Shown: positions 12,864 through 24,396 of the stretch, one piece after another
How positions within the stretch are numbered: the first letter of the stretch is position 1
Layout of the letters: every line of letters starts with the position of its first letter
From: Drosophila miranda
Taxonomy: Eukaryota; Arthropoda; Insecta; Diptera; Drosophilidae
DNA: 64,000 nucleotides
Assembly (NCBI RefSeq): GCF_003369915.1
Contig: NC_046673.1
Span: forward strand, 21,877,718 to 21,941,717
Reading direction: 5' to 3'
Made by a program: the position numbers and the translations under genes
Notes under the pieces: generated by a model
Told to the model about the DNA's origin: nothing
What the model saw: the letters and a program-made list of their open reading frames with translations, nothing else
Databases searched by the model: none

Positions 12864-13476
12864 CTATTCGGCAGCTTTGACTAACGCCTCAGCGACTTCG
12901 ACGGCAATGGCAGCTTCTGCCTTGGCCTGCAACGGAAAATGGGAGAGTGATGAGAGTTCTGGACGGGGTTTGAGCGGGAGAGAAGGACGTACCTTGTCGT
13001 CACCAGCGGAGCTCAGCTGGGACTGATATTTGCTCAGCAGTTGTCTGGCCTCGGCGACGTCAATGTCCGCGACATTGTGAGCTTCCTCGGCCAGCACCTG
13101 AACGGAAGAGTCCTCGTTGACGGTCACCGAGCCGCTGGAGACAAAGTATTTGGTGGTCTTACCATCGTTATCCACAACCTGGACAACACCTGGCTTCAGC
13201 ACAGCTGTGGGCAGAACATACAAGACCCATTTAGAAGCGTTTCGAGTGTGATATAATCAGCGGGGCGATGGACTTACCCAATGTGGGCACATGCTTGGCC
13301 AGAATGCCGAAGGCTCCACTGAAGGAGGGAACATCGATCTGTCGGACCACGGCGGCATCGTAGAAGGTCTGGTTGGCAGCAGCAAAGGTCAGCTTCATTT
13401 CGTCCGAGTAGGCCCGGGACTGGGCAAGGCGAGCGCCGCGTGCGGCCAAGAAACGGGCATTCTTAACGAACGACAT
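12864..13476 (-). CDS. ATPsyndelta: Mitochondrial ATP synthase subunit delta
   Basis: Exons are 13278-13476, 12993-13204 and 12864-12926, giving 157 residues, the usual length in flies. The product belongs to the F1 central stalk, coupling c-ring rotation to catalysis in the inner mitochondrial membrane. An arginine-rich presequence (MSFVKNARFLAARGARLAQ) precedes the beta-sandwich: MKLTFAAANQTFYDA, QIDVPSFSGAFGILAKHVPTL and LKPGVVQVVDNDGKTTKYFV are family hallmarks. The helical hairpin is IDVAEARQLLSKYQSQLSS and AEAAIAVEVAEALVKAAE. All introns are GT-AG. A CTCTGCAG acceptor just before the ATG suggests an additional 5' UTR intron. It appears intact and lies immediately outside the amplified complex. 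Confidence 0.96.
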
Positions 13477-13839
13477 ATTTCACTGCAGAGGAAAAGGCAA
13501 TTATATTAGTGTTTTGCGTTGATGTCCTTGCAGCAGCAACTTCTAATCATAACAACATATTAAAATTATGTAACTTTGTAGGTTAGGCGGCGTTCAACTG
13601 ATTTTCTCCCTGGAGTCACAAACCAAATCCATGCACAAGTCCCAACACCGCCCTCGGTTTCAACTCGGAAAACACTTTCGCTCTACGCCATCTTCACCTT
13701 TTTTCTATTTGGAGTGTGGCAAAAAAGGAATACAATGGAATTTGTTGCTGAAAATCGGCCGCTGTTTTTGCCCAGAATAGAGGTGTCAAACCATCGAGGG
13801 CACTATCGATAGTATCGATGTTTTGGTGCTAGCCGCTAA
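13477..13839 (-). promoter_or_regulatory. 5' flank of ATP synthase delta with DRE-like TATCGATA sites
   Basis: The flank contains TATCGATA-type sites near 13804-13820 and further ATCGAT copies to 13845, the motif bound by DREF in promoters of housekeeping genes. The sequence passes directly into the shared repeat described next. Confidence 0.55.
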
Positions 13840-14015
13840 TATCGATGGTTTTTCGACTATCATAGTACTATCGAGAATATCAATCTCCCATCTCAAAATT
13901 TTGTAAACTTTTTAAGAAGACGATTTCTGGTGATGGCAGTTGGCCATGGGAACCATGGAGTTGTCCCGTCACTATATACAAACATACATATTTTGAAAAT
14001 TTTTAAACTTGGAAG
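13840..14015 (-). repeat. Breakpoint repeat R, copy 1
   Basis: A segment of about 175 bp, found four times (here, 17791-17977, 30130-30316, 42926-43112). It contains CCATGGTTCCCATGG, an AT-rich part, and CGATA/ATCGAT motifs. It abuts a rearrangement junction each time. Here it joins the ATP synthase delta flank to a Nemp remnant. Confidence 0.8.
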
Positions 14016-14052
14016 AACAAGACTTCTGTACATGGGAGGGGGTGGGGTGAAC

Positions 14053-14190
14053 GTGGGAAATGGTATGCCACAAAGCAGACACTATCAGAAATAGAACTCC
14101 ACTAGAATGCCAGCTACTGAAGTAGGCCAGACCCCCACCAACCGCCTGGAGTAGCCAAGCCAAACTGTAGAAATCGCCAGACATCGAACT
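14053..14190 (-). pseudogene. Nemp remnant, copy 1
   Basis: Two short pieces of the Nemp coding sequence are fused: one encoding FDVWRFLQFGL and one encoding LLQAVGGGLAYFSSWHSSGV. The first 140 residues, the sequence between the pieces and the tail are missing. The same fused form is present at 42752-42890, so the deletion preceded its duplication. Confidence 0.85.
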
Positions 14191-14602
14191 AAAATCGACA
14201 TAATTGTTGCAACAAACTAAAATAAATAACTTTGAAATGGAATGAGAGTCGGTGTTGTTGTTGCGTATCGATATCAGATTTATTGACCCTCAGAAATATA
14301 CCGAGCTACTTGACAAATTTCAAAATATACCGTAAATATACTGCCGAATTATTTGCATTCAAGTTGCATCGCAATTGCAGCAAATTTAACAAAGTCTAAT
14401 GTCATACAGCTTTAAAGAGTCCCTTAATTTGGCTTATCGTCGTATTTCACTACACTTCCAGATCAATCTATTTCACAAGACGGTGACAGGGCTGCAATTA
14501 AAAAAAATAGCATATTAATTATCGATCAGCTATCGATTACAGTTAGGGTTTCAGGGTTGATTTGAGGGAGACCATTATTTAAATTAATTTCTGTCTGTCA
14601 TG

Positions 14603-17105
14603 ACTGAACAGTCTGCAGGATTCCAATAACTTTGAGATATCTGCTACACAAATAATAAGGTGCAGTACAGAAACCGCTTAATATGTATATTGGTAAGTTT
14701 TATTGTGAACAAATCGGTAAAGCAATTACAATTTTTGCTTAAAGGCGGACTAGAAAGTCGGTACTAGAGCTCGCTGAGCTTAGCCTGGATAGATCGCTTG
14801 TGAGGAACCACTTGCGTTTGCGAATCAACGACTCGGCTGTGCTCAATGTATCCCTTACGGAGCAGCCCCAAACCATGACACTGTTGGGCTGTTTGTCACT
14901 GTGAGCAGTGACCATTGGTATATGTTCCCACTGAAGACGGTTGGAGTAGCTGTGGGCGCTGCTGCTGGGCCAGACGATCTTCAGTCACAATCGATGTTCT
15001 ATAACGTGACTGAAAAGATCGAAGATCCAAGTACCTACTTTCTTACGGACGGACTTGGAATGCCCACTGTCGCTGCTTCGTTAATGTCGGAGCACGCCCA
15101 AATAGCCCACTTTGCTGTGGCCTACCAGAACAAGGTTTTGATCCACGGTATGAACTGTGTCGATGACTCCATTGTGACGCACGAGGTCGAGGAACCGCAT
15201 CTGATGCCTCGCTTTCTGTACAACCTTGCGGGGGCTCTGAGGTGAGTGCCGCAGCTTCTGGGTCAAGCCATACCGATTTAATGTTGTCTTTTTCTGCTAT
15301 TTTATTAGACGAGCGGACTCTGTGGATGCGGCCAATTACATGTCATTCAGTGAAATCGATGGCACGGCCTATCTTCTGGTTGTTTACAGGAGCAATGAGC
15401 TGCGACTCTGGTCAGTGGATACTATGCAGGCAGTATCCACCATTAACTGCTCTGATGGAGGTCAAGGAGCACCAACAGCACAAGGACGTAAGTGTTCGAA
15501 TTCTAGAATTTCTATCTTTGGAGCTGCTAATGCATATTTGGTTTATTTCTGCAGCACAAACAACTCTCACACAACGATGGGGCTAAGTTTTTTTGCGTGC
15601 AACTCGACAAGAATATGACAGATGTTGGTTCCAGAGACATAGAATTGATTATGAAGCACACAGTGGTGAAGCCAGACATGGATCTGATCGACTTTAATGT
15701 CACCCTCATACACATCTGTGCGCTCTGGAGCAATGTTGAAGGTGATTTTAATGTCTCCACGATCTATTATGGTTGTAATCAGGCCATTCAAAGGGGTCTT
15801 CTGTCCTAGAACCACCACCAGATAGTTATTGTCTCACCATGCAGCAGGGCATCGATCCACGCGAGGCCTACTGCTCGTACATTTTCCATCCGGGTCGATT
15901 CGATCGGACTGTGATTACCAAGGCCTTATATGTGAGTATATCTTTGCCGGAAATGTAGATTCATCTATTGTGGATTCCCCCCAAAGGATGTTCCGACGCG
16001 TCAACCTGCAGTTTGGTGTTAGGCAGCTGTCGATGACAGTGCTCAAGGAGCGGGTGTACCAGGCTGTCAAGGATGAGATCCAGAACGAGTTCAAAGAGCT
16101 TGTCGTCAGTGATGGAAATCGCCACTAGGCTATGGGATCGTGTCTACTCCTGCTGCGAGCCACATCAAGTAATCGGAGCCCATTGGTTTGGTTTTTCCAT
16201 ATTGGGTGCCATGGATGCGGCATGCCTCATTAGGCGGCAATCTTTTTCCCTGCTACGTCCATGCGAACTGTGGGAGCATATTCTGCTCATTGGGGAGCAA
16301 GCCACAAATGTGGCCTCGCTGATGGCCCCATTCTTTCGAGACAATCTCACAATGTCGACGGCATTCGCTGAGCTAATAAGGATTATCACTCAGTTGGAAA
16401 AGAGCCTCCCAGAGAATGTCAAAATGGAAATGGATAAGAAACCGTATCAGCGAGAGTCGCCCATCGATCTGCCAGAAGCATAGATGATGACTACACTGGC
16501 GCCATCCTGCCAATGGACACCGTTCAGAAACTGAAGAACGCGCTACTGCTGCTGAATATTCTTTGTGTGATCGATCCGGATGCACCGCCGCCAAACGGTA
16601 GAGCCAATCGCTATAGCTTTATTCATATTATTATTGTTGTATTCTCTATTTTCTTTTTCCATATTATGCCAGGTCCACGCGTTTCCTGCTGCCAACTGGG
16701 GCATTGTTTGGCAGCGAATACAGAATATCCATTGTAGCTGAGACGTTCAAACAAATGGCTTTGATACGGTACAATATAAATACAAATATATCCCCCATTT
16801 AATCTGCATCTAATTACACTTAATATTGTATCTCCTTTGCAGCATTTCCGTCTGTCGAGATTTACTCATTGACTATAGATTTTGGAGCAGCAATACGATG
16901 AGACGGAACAACATTTCCTTACAAAGACTGAGAACTATATGAGATCGTATTACACTCATTTTTGGCTGGCCGTGACACCCATTTCCTCGAATATCCCAGC
17001 AGGCTTGTAAGCAAAAAGACCCTGAATCCTTAACATTGAATGATTTATAATCGTGTTCACATTATAGTGACGCTTCCATTCAGCGCCTCAATCGGGCAAA
17101 GCTCT
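14603..17105 (+). pseudogene. Nup160-like pseudogene, copy A
   Basis: The sequence resembles the N-terminal beta-propeller and following helical part of Nup160, a Y-complex scaffold nucleoporin. Exon-like blocks are about 14603-14692, 14757-15241, 15309-15487, 15555-15931, 15986-16483 and later pieces to 17105. Diagnostic blocks: ADSVDAANYMSFSEIDGTAYLLVVYRS with LRLWSV, DFNVTLIHICALWSNVEG, and CRDLLIDYRFW near 16855. It is not translatable: exon 1 lacks ten bases present in copies B and C, exon 2 lacks a base in the run after GAGCAG, and there is a frame break before the PPPDSYCLTMQQ block. It covers only the N-terminal third to half of a normal Nup160 and ends tail-to-tail against copy B. 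Confidence 0.85.
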
Positions 17106-17116
17106 TCGAGGGCTAA

Positions 17117-17793
17117 GCCAACCAGAAGCTGCGGCACTCACCTCAGAGCACCCGCAAGGTTGTACAGAAAGGGAGGCTTCATATCCGGTTCCTTGACCTC
17201 GTGCGTCACATTGGAGTCATCGACACAGTTTATAACGTGGAACAAAACCTTGTTCTGGTAGGCCACCGCAAAGTGGGCTACTTGAGCGTGCTCCGACATA
17301 AACGAAGCAGCGACAGTGGGCATTCCGAGTCCGTCCGTAAGAAAGTAGGCACTTGGATCGTCGATCTTTTCAGTCACGTCATAGAATATAGATTGTGACT
17401 GTAGATCGTCTGGCCCAGCAGCAGCGCCAACATCTACTCCAGCCGTCTTCAGTGGGAACATACAATACCGATGGACACTGCTCACAGTGACGACCAACAC
17501 AACAGTGTCATGGCCTGGGGTCTGCTCCGTAAGGGATACATGGATCACAGCCGAGTCGTTGAAGCGCATAAGCAAACGTATCACAAGCGATATATCCAGG
17601 CAAACCTCAGCGAGCTCCAGCACCGACTTTCTAGTCCGCCATTAAGCAAAAATTTTAATTGCTTTACCGATTTGTTCACAAAAAAACTTACCAATATACA
17701 TATTAAGCGGTTTCTGTACTGCATCTTATTATTTGTGTAGCAATGTCCGCCAGATATCTCAAAGTTATTGGAATCCTGCAGACTGTTCACCAT
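17117..17793 (-). CDS. Nup160-like N-terminal fragment, copy B (open frame)
   Basis: Exon 1 is 17692-17793 (34 codons from ATG) and exon 2 is 17142-17626, joined by a GT-AG intron in phase 0. Together they encode about 195 residues without a break: FEISGGHCYTNN and RNRLICIL, then VVLVVTVSSVHRY and GLGMPTVAASFMSEHAQVAHFAVAYQNKV, the start of the Nup160 propeller. After the exon-2 donor the homologous intron lasts only about 20 bases before it meets copy A in the opposite direction, so exons 3 onward are missing. Upstream lies repeat R with DRE-like sites, which could act as a promoter. Whether it is expressed is unknown. Confidence 0.72.
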
Positions 17794-17977
17794 CGATAGT
17801 ATCGATGGTTTTTCGACTATCATGGTACTATCGAGAATATCAATCTCCCATCTCAAAATTTTGTAAACTTTTTAAGAAGACGATTTCTGGTGATGGCAGT
17901 TGGCCATGGGAACCATGGAGTTGTCCCGTCACTATATACAAACATACATATTTTGAAAATTTTTAAACTTGGAAGAA
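17791..17977 (-). repeat. Breakpoint repeat R, copy 2
   Basis: Same unit as at 13840; here it lies between the ATG of Nup160-like copy B and the 3' end of the LINE ORF1. It supplies the last codons of that ORF. Confidence 0.8.
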
Positions 17978-19467
17978 GCATTGACAAATTCTCTAATTTC
18001 CTTAATAAATTTATTCGCTAAAGAATCCCTTTTAATGATGTTGTTTGGATCAATCAGGAACGCTGTGAGTTTGGCTCCTAGTGCGTTTAGCTTATCCTGG
18101 GCCAGAGAAGATGCCACGGATGAAGATCTCACAAATTTCTCGCTCATTTGGACGTAGTCTGAGTTTATTGAGTTCTTCCACTCTGCCATGTTGGCTGCTG
18201 CCTTGGCCGCCTCTGCGTTCCGGGCGGCAACCCTATTGGATTTGGTCACTTCCGCGAAAGAGGTGACAGAATGAATTTCCCTGGCGGACTCTAAGCTGTT
18301 ATTTAAGAATTCAGGGGAGCGGTTAGATTGCCAACTGGGTCTAGGAAATTCCCCTTGATCCCTTAGGTTGGGGGAAGTTCTATCAAAAAGGATCGGATAT
18401 CTAGCCTTGACCTCAGCTCTAGTTAGGTTTTCCAGTGTCATACACTTTTGAATGGCGTACGCTTTTTTCCTGGCCTCACACTGCGGGTGGGTGGCAGCAT
18501 GTTCCCCCTTGCAGTTAGCACAGACCAGCCCTGAGCAGATAATATCTTTGCTGTGATCTTGTCCGCATTTGAAACATTTCGCTACACTCTTGCAATGTTG
18601 CGCCAGATGGCCAAACCTAAAACACCTGAAACATTGAATAAGCTGAACAAAAGGTTTCACTTCTACTTTAGAATATAGAAAATTGATTTTGGTTGGTAAC
18701 TGCTCTCCTCTGAACCAGAGTTTCACCCTGCCAGTAGGTACACGTTCCCCCGATGCTCTATCCCTTCGCGTAATCCGAACTATCTCCTCAATTGGGATAT
18801 CCGAGGTTACAAGCTCCGCTAGCTGTTCCTCCGAGTAGTGCCCGGGGATCCCAAAAATTAACCCTGCTTTTTGGACGAAGTGCCTAAAGATTCGGGTTGA
18901 GTACCCTTGAGCAGCGAAAACACTGTTTTCCACTAGCCCGTTTGCACACTCCGCCGACCCGCACACAATCTTGCACCTGCCATAGCCCATTCTAGCAACC
19001 TCCTCGATATCGCTAATGCCCTGTTTCAGCAGTAGATCGGATAGATCAAACTGGTTTATAGCAATTCTGGCATTATTCGCACTCATTTTGTCGATACAAA
19101 CAATGTATGGGCCTTTATGCCCCTCATAATACTTGTTAACGATGATTTTGCGGTTACTTCCGTTTTTCGTACTCACGGAAGCCACACAAACCGCGTCAGT
19201 CTTCTCTCTCTCTTTCGTCGTAGAAATGTTTGATGTCATGCTTGTTGTCGTGTTCGTGGACATGTTTGTCGACACGTTCGTCGACAAGTTTGGTTTCTTG
19301 CACAGCAGTTTAGAACCCAAAAGCTGCGGAGCCGTTTTTGCCGCCATCTTTACTCCTACCCGCATGGCGGATTTAGCTTCTCCTTCCCTTTTTTTCAGCG
19401 TTTCCATGCGAATTTTAACTCCCGTCGCCTTCTCCGTGGCCATCCTTGTCTTTCCTATGCTTGCCAT
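17932..19467 (-). mobile_element. LINE ORF1 (Jockey/I-type), left-arm copy; no ORF2
   Basis: A 511-codon open frame encodes a nucleic-acid-binding protein of the non-LTR retrotransposon ORF1 type: a Lys/Ser/Thr-rich N-terminus, a central domain (about residues 110-260), then three cysteine knuckles, CFRCFRFGHLAQHC, CFKCGQDHSKDIIC and CANCKGEHAATHPQC, and a helical C-terminus. ORF1 should be followed by an endonuclease-reverse transcriptase ORF2; none is present. The frame instead runs about 15 residues into repeat R (SSKFKNFQNMYVCI). The frame is unbroken. Its partner is at 28640-30175. Confidence 0.88.
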
Positions 19468-20160
19468 GCTTCTCAGGGTCCAGACGGAGTTCCAAGAGCC
19501 GTTTTAAGAGATATTCCGGAACGCCATGCAGTAAATTCCAGGTTTTTCGACTTAATTGATGAAGCTTTGGGAATTTCTTCGCGCCGTCTTCGTAGGCGTG
19601 TGAGGCACCCCCAGAAGCTTCGGAAAATGTCTTTTTGATTAAAACTATCAGCGAGCGTCTTGAAATATGTTAATTTTTTCCTTCCGCAAACAATTTTAGG
19701 TACGCGCCATACCAGTGTTGAACAACGTTTTTGAACACATGTAATTAATATTTATAAAACTTTTGCCATTTTGAAATCGATGAATTCTTTTCCGTTCATT
19801 CACAGGTTTTGTGCTGAATTTAATATTAACTGTATTTGTTGTTTTGCATGGTGTAAACAGGCTGATAAGCAGTGTGGAGCTGGATTTTGTAAAAAAATTT
19901 TAATTGATATTTAAGTGCGATATTGCGCACTTGATAGCTGACACGTATAATATTGATGCGCTTTACAACATTGGTAATCACCGTTACTTGACATATAAAA
20001 GGAAAAATTATAAGGCGTCATATTTTTTCGTGCTAGCCGCGATTTTTCTTTATTGTGGATAAACGGAGCTTATAATTGCGACAAATCAACTTAGTTCAAT
20101 TAATCATTAGTTGGTGTCGCTCTGGATCTAATTACTAAACATAACAAAATCAGAAGCAAA
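19468..20160. other. Spacer between LINE ORF1 and RING-like gene
   Basis: The first 170 bases may be LINE 5' UTR or a captured host exon: the plus strand reads openly as VNSRFFDLIDEALGISSRR to a stop near 19640. The rest is AT-rich with no gene seen. Confidence 0.4.
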
Positions 20161-20672
20161 ATGGGTAAATATGTGTGTGTGAGAAGTGTGATAAGTGCGG
20201 CTAATAATTCTTACCATTCCGTAATCAGAGGGGACTGATCAGAATTCAATTTTCGCCCGTCTGAACTCAATCTACGGGAATCTTAACGGAGCATCGCCGC
20301 GCAGCGTAACAGTCCTTAAACCTAATTACCAAAAGAAACAGGTCGACAAGAAATGCTTGTACGTGGACGCCAACAACAGTGCGGAGAAAAAAGAGGAGGA
20401 TATCGGATCCGATCTGCAATCGGAGAACATTATTATTAAGACATGCATATGCAAGCGTCCAGCGAAGGCCCTCGAGTGTGGTCGCTGCCACCACTACTTG
20501 CATGGACGCGTTGCCACAATATGCGAGAAGCATCCATCTGTAAGTTCTTGCCTATATTTTCCTTTGGTTGATTATGTTCTAAGACCCCATGTGCCCACAG
20601 GAAGCTTACCTAATGGACTTTCGCCAGTGTCCCTACTGCTTGGCGAGCGCCAAAGTAATCAAGGAATTTTAA
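20161..20672 (+). CDS. Small RING-like zinc-binding protein, left-arm copy
   Basis: Coding exons are 20161-20164 (ATGG), 20229-20539 and 20601-20672, all GT-AG, giving 128 residues. The N-terminus is MEGTDQNSIFARLNSIYGNL. The second half carries a compact Cys/His array, CICKRP, CGRCHHYLHG, ICEKH and CPYC, with the C-C-C-C-H-C-H-C-C order of a RING or treble-clef domain, so a ubiquitin-ligase or adaptor role is possible. It ends VIKEF, whereas the right-arm copy continues to SDPSD because of a small change at the end. I do not recognise the orthologue. Confidence 0.72.
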
Positions 20673-20944
20673 AAAAACTTGGGCTCAGATCCGTCAGATT
20701 GAGAACGCCATACTATCCGATAGTGATCTGTAAGCCGAGTTTGATACTCGTCACCAGCAGAATCAATTTACATTCAAAAATGTATATCTAGCAGTCAACT
20801 TAACGTGTTGAAAATACATCTGTGTTCAATTAATTAATGTGTTTTTTTTCGGGGTAGAAGTCTTTCTTTGTATTAATGTATGTAAAATAGCATCGGACAC
20901 CCACGAACGCACATGACAGGCTTCATATTTACATGCGACTTAAG

Positions 20945-21624
20945 ATGACGGAAAAGGAAACATGGCCTAGCTGGGTACAGCAGCAACGGGAGCACAAGAG
21001 CACCCCAACCAAGTGGATTACCGCCAAGTTAGTGCATTTAATTGAAGTGCTGTTTACATTTGTATGCCCTTCTTTTTACATAAGAACTATAAACGCCTAG
21101 ATCACCTTTTGACGGCAGGATGAGATCAGCAGAAGCATTGTCAACTGGCTGACACTGGCTTGGGGGCTTCCAGATAAGTCACACCGTGTTATTCTATATG
21201 TATATTATGTATAGTTTGTGTGCTTCTTTTAACCCATCTACCATCTCAATTACAGTGCGGCTTTAACGCGTAGATTGTAGAGGCATCGCCCCATTCAAAT
21301 GAGCAGAAGAATACATGGCACCGAAAGTAATTCAATCACTTAATAGGTCAGCACACTTTGAAATTGATTTTCAAGGGCTCAATAGCACCACGTATGTACA
21401 TCCGCCGGACACATTGGTAAGTCGTCCTAACTCCTAGCTTTAGATTCCATTTGACTCTGTTTCTGGTTATTTTCTTACATCCTGTGCTGCAGTTTTCTCA
21501 ACCACTTGCAAATCCATTGAATGGATTCATTTCTGCTTCTACCTCTTGGAGATCCGCATTTTGGTGCTCCTGGTGCGCTCATCCGGTCAGAACTTACGGA
21601 AATTGGCACGCAAGTTCGACTTAA
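20945..21624 (+). pseudogene. Spliced gene remnant, left-arm copy (unidentified)
   Basis: Several exon-like pieces lie in order: MTEKETWPSWVQQQ from 20945, DEISRSIVNWLTLAWGLPDK near 21120-21180, then an ATG-started exon 21315-21416 (MAPKVIQSLNRSAHFEIDF) with a good GTAAGT donor and a continuation at 21493-21624 after a CAG acceptor. The pieces do not join into one clear frame in my hands, so I call it a remnant or a set of short genes. It is preserved in mirror image at 26483-27163. Confidence 0.4.
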
Positions 21625-21699
21625 CCGGCAGTGTGACGCGTGGATAGGAGATCGACAAGAGGCCACAAGTGGGAGTTGCGGGAAGAGAACCAGTCAACG

Positions 21700-22310
21700 G
21701 TGATGTGTCGCTGCAGCGTTGAACCCTATGAATCTCCAGGTCGTGGCCACTATGAATGACAGCCTTCGTTCGTAGAGATTCAACCTTTTGAAGAATGAAC
21801 ACTAGATAATATTTTGACTGGAATTCGTCTTTGCGCCATTTATATGATACAAATACCAGCTTCATCATACCGGGGGTATTCGAAATTATATCGCGTAAGG
21901 AATTTGGTCAAAAAACATTTAAATAGACACATTTAAATATATGTATATGACAAACGCTGTTGCATAAGGTGAGTCAAGCCTCTGCGCTGACCGGCCCATG
22001 GGCCATTGATCAGCCAAAGTATTTGCACACACCACGTCAAATCATCCTCATTATAATCACTCCGATTTCCATTCAGATACCTGGCTGGGGCTGGCCTGCC
22101 CCAACACTAGCGATGCTTTGTAACCGTCATTCGAAACAGCTTTGACGCAGAAACAACAAGGTGCTAAAATGCCGATCGCTTTAAAAGTTGTGTGCTGTTA
22201 TTGCTGCCTTTGATGGTCTTCAGATGAAGCTGAAACCGAAACCGAACCCGAACCCGAACCCGAACCCGCCATGAACAACGACCAGGTAACGGGTCATCAG
22301 CAAATCGAGG
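21700..22310. other. Palindrome-arm spacer, no gene seen
   Basis: Arm sequence with short shadow frames only. It includes an AACCCG/AAACCG hexanucleotide run at about 22228-22270 whose composition differs between arms. Confidence 0.5.
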
Positions 22311-22836
22311 AGAAGAGCCAAAGAGACTACTGGGTCTGAGGGCATGACAAGGTCTGGTCTGGTCTGGGTCTGGGGTCGGGGTAACATGCGCAACAACGCG
22401 CATTAAATAATTTATACAAAAATGCACACAAAATTAACAAATTTCAAATTTTGTTGCATGATATAATAATCCGGCTGACGACTCGACTCCGGTCCGGTGC
22501 CAATTCGTTTGTTTCCCAGAGAGCGCTAGAGATTGGGCCAATCGACACAAATGTATGTATGCCTGAGCATACGAAGAGCTGTTGCAATCCGAGCGACCCA
22601 AGAGGCAGATGAAGATCCGATCCGATCCGACTCGATGGTCGTTAGCCTACCAGAGCCAACGAAGCGCCCAAATCGATAATCGTATGCAAAGAGCCGGTCA
22701 GTCGCGGTTGCGGTCTCCGCCACCGTCGTCGTCACCGTCGACGTCGCGTCAGCTTGATATTGGGATATGCTATGGGGGGCCGCCTTTGCCCTGCTTGACC
22801 CACGAAGCCAGCCCCCGATCGGTCACCCTATGCTGG
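22311..22836. other. Left-arm-specific segment replacing satellite-like DNA
   Basis: The arms lose similarity after CATCAGCAAATCGAG on the left and regain it at GCCCCCGATCGGTCACC. The left arm has about 525 bp of ordinary sequence here; the right arm has tandem satellite-like monomers. Confidence 0.65.
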
Positions 22837-23303
22837 TGTTATCTTCTTGTAGTTTTTGTTATTTGTTTGCTTGTCCGCCGGCGTTGTTAGTGTTGCATAT
22901 TATTTGGCCATTGAAGAAATAGATGAAGACGACGGCACCGGTAAAGGGTGTCTTATCGACAAGCAATGTTATTATTACCCTCTCGTTGCTATCTTAACGC
23001 ATTTCACAGAATGGTGTGCACCAGTGCAGAATGTGCTGTAAAGCTTTCATTGAGTAAACGAGAGCGAACACAACACCCTGTATGAATGGAGGAGGGACTC
23101 CCATTCAGATGCGTGCGTGTGCTCAAACATCTCATGTGAGTTGCAAGAGCAGCAGAGATACTACTCGTAGTAGCCTACGACGGCAGCTGACGTCACACAT
23201 CTCTCCATCGCCGTCGCCGTCGCCATCGCCATCTCTCGCGGGTTGCGTCGCCTCTAACGGGAGTGGGCAATGTGGGCAATGGGAAACCCATATCCGATCT
23301 ATG

Positions 23304-23311
23304 TATAAAAG
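23304..23311 (+). promoter_or_regulatory. TATA box, left Gly-rich gene copy
   Basis: TATAAAAG about 130 bases before the ATG at 23435; the mirror site is 24925-24932. Confidence 0.75.
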
Positions 23312-23434
23312 CTTCGGGAAGCTCGAAGCTGGCATCATTCACTTCCCGGGAACAGCCCGACGCGCACAGGTGTTCCTTCCACACCCCACACACACAAATA
23401 GAGAATCTCGGACGGAGTCAACGGTTTAGCTAAC

Positions 23435-24396
23435 ATGAAGGTGAGTGGATCACTAGCCGGAATTTGGATAACGAACTAAACGGAGGAGGAGTCGGCGGTG
23501 GCGGTGGAGGAAGTAAGACCACATACAATGTCATTGCCACGCCCAGCTCAGGAGGAGGTCATGGCGGCGGAGGTGGTGGCGGCGGCGGTGGTGGTGGTGG
23601 CGGACATGGATATGCTCATAGCCATGGCTATTCCCATGGAGGCGGTGGCGGAGGCGGAGGCTCGGCTCAGATCATCAAGGTCATTCTGCAAGAGGGCCAA
23701 GGCTACAGCAATGCTGGCGGCATCGCGGCTAGTGGACACAGCTATGGACATGGCTATGCCAGCGGCCATGGTCACGGCCACAGCCACGGCTCCTATGGCG
23801 GTCAACAGGAACAGATCTTTAAAGTTATCGAGCAAGCCCCGGCTCCGATCCCAGTCTCATCTCCAGTTGCCTACCATGCAGTAAGCGGCGGCGGCGGCGG
23901 CAGTGGCTACTCCTATGGCCAGGGTCACTCGTCCCACTCCTATGGACAGTCCTACGCTTCTGGCCATGGCTATGGCGGCTCCTCCTCCTACGATGTGCAG
24001 CAGCTTAATGCCATCCTGCCACAGATTCTCCAGCTGGTGTTGCAAGAGGACGCCTTCGGTAGTGGCGGCGGCGGCTCAGCCGATTTGGGTGCCATTAACG
24101 GGCAGCTGATCAATGCTTTCGGCAGCAAGGGCAATGCCATCATCATGAAGGCCGATCAGGCCCAGGACGCCTTCTTCAAGAGCGGCCACGTTGTGCAGCG
24201 CGGGACTCTGAAGGTGATGCGTGTCCAGGACAATCAGCAGCAACAGGTTCAGTCTGGTGCAGCTGCTAGTGGCTGGAGCAATGGTGGTTCCTCCCATGGG
24301 GGTGGCGGCTGGAGCAGCGGTGGTTCCGCTCCAAGCAGTGGCTGTGGCCGTGACCATGGCCGCTGGCATAGCCATGTCCATAGCTGTGTCCACTAG
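23435..24396 (+). pseudogene. Gly-rich secreted protein gene, left copy (5' and 3' damaged)
   Basis: Promoter, ATG (23435) and Met-Lys exon with GTGAGT donor are present. Relative to the right copy, a deletion of about 110 bp removes the rest of the intron, its acceptor and the signal-peptide codons, so the long open frame (23464-24396) has no normal start. The frame encodes poly-Gly with His/Ser/Tyr repeats and motifs SAQIIKVILQEG and EQIFKVIEQAP, as in the gene at 10398. It spans the spacer and ends in right-arm sequence (GRDHGRWHSHVHSCVH), so the true 3' end is also missing. Confidence 0.75.
23788..24337 (+). other. Single-copy spacer of the palindrome
   Basis: The 550-bp loop between the arms is wholly coding-like sequence of the left Gly-rich gene. 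Both arm edges fall inside the same His/Gly-rich coding repeat. Confidence 0.85.

Larger units (their letters stand above)
14195..23787 (+). repeat. Left arm of about 9.6-kb palindrome
   Basis: This stretch is the reverse complement of 24338-33885. Positions of matching features sum to about 48107 over most of the arm (for example 17793 with 30314, 19467 with 28640), drifting to 48076 and 48242 through small indels. The LINE ORF1 copies differ at only four of 511 residues. A single-copy spacer of 550 bp separates the arms. Confidence 0.9.

Noticed and set aside
14603-17105. Nup160-like copy A as a working gene
   Set aside because: Frame breaks in exons 1, 2 and 4 that are shared with other copies, and loss of the C-terminal half.
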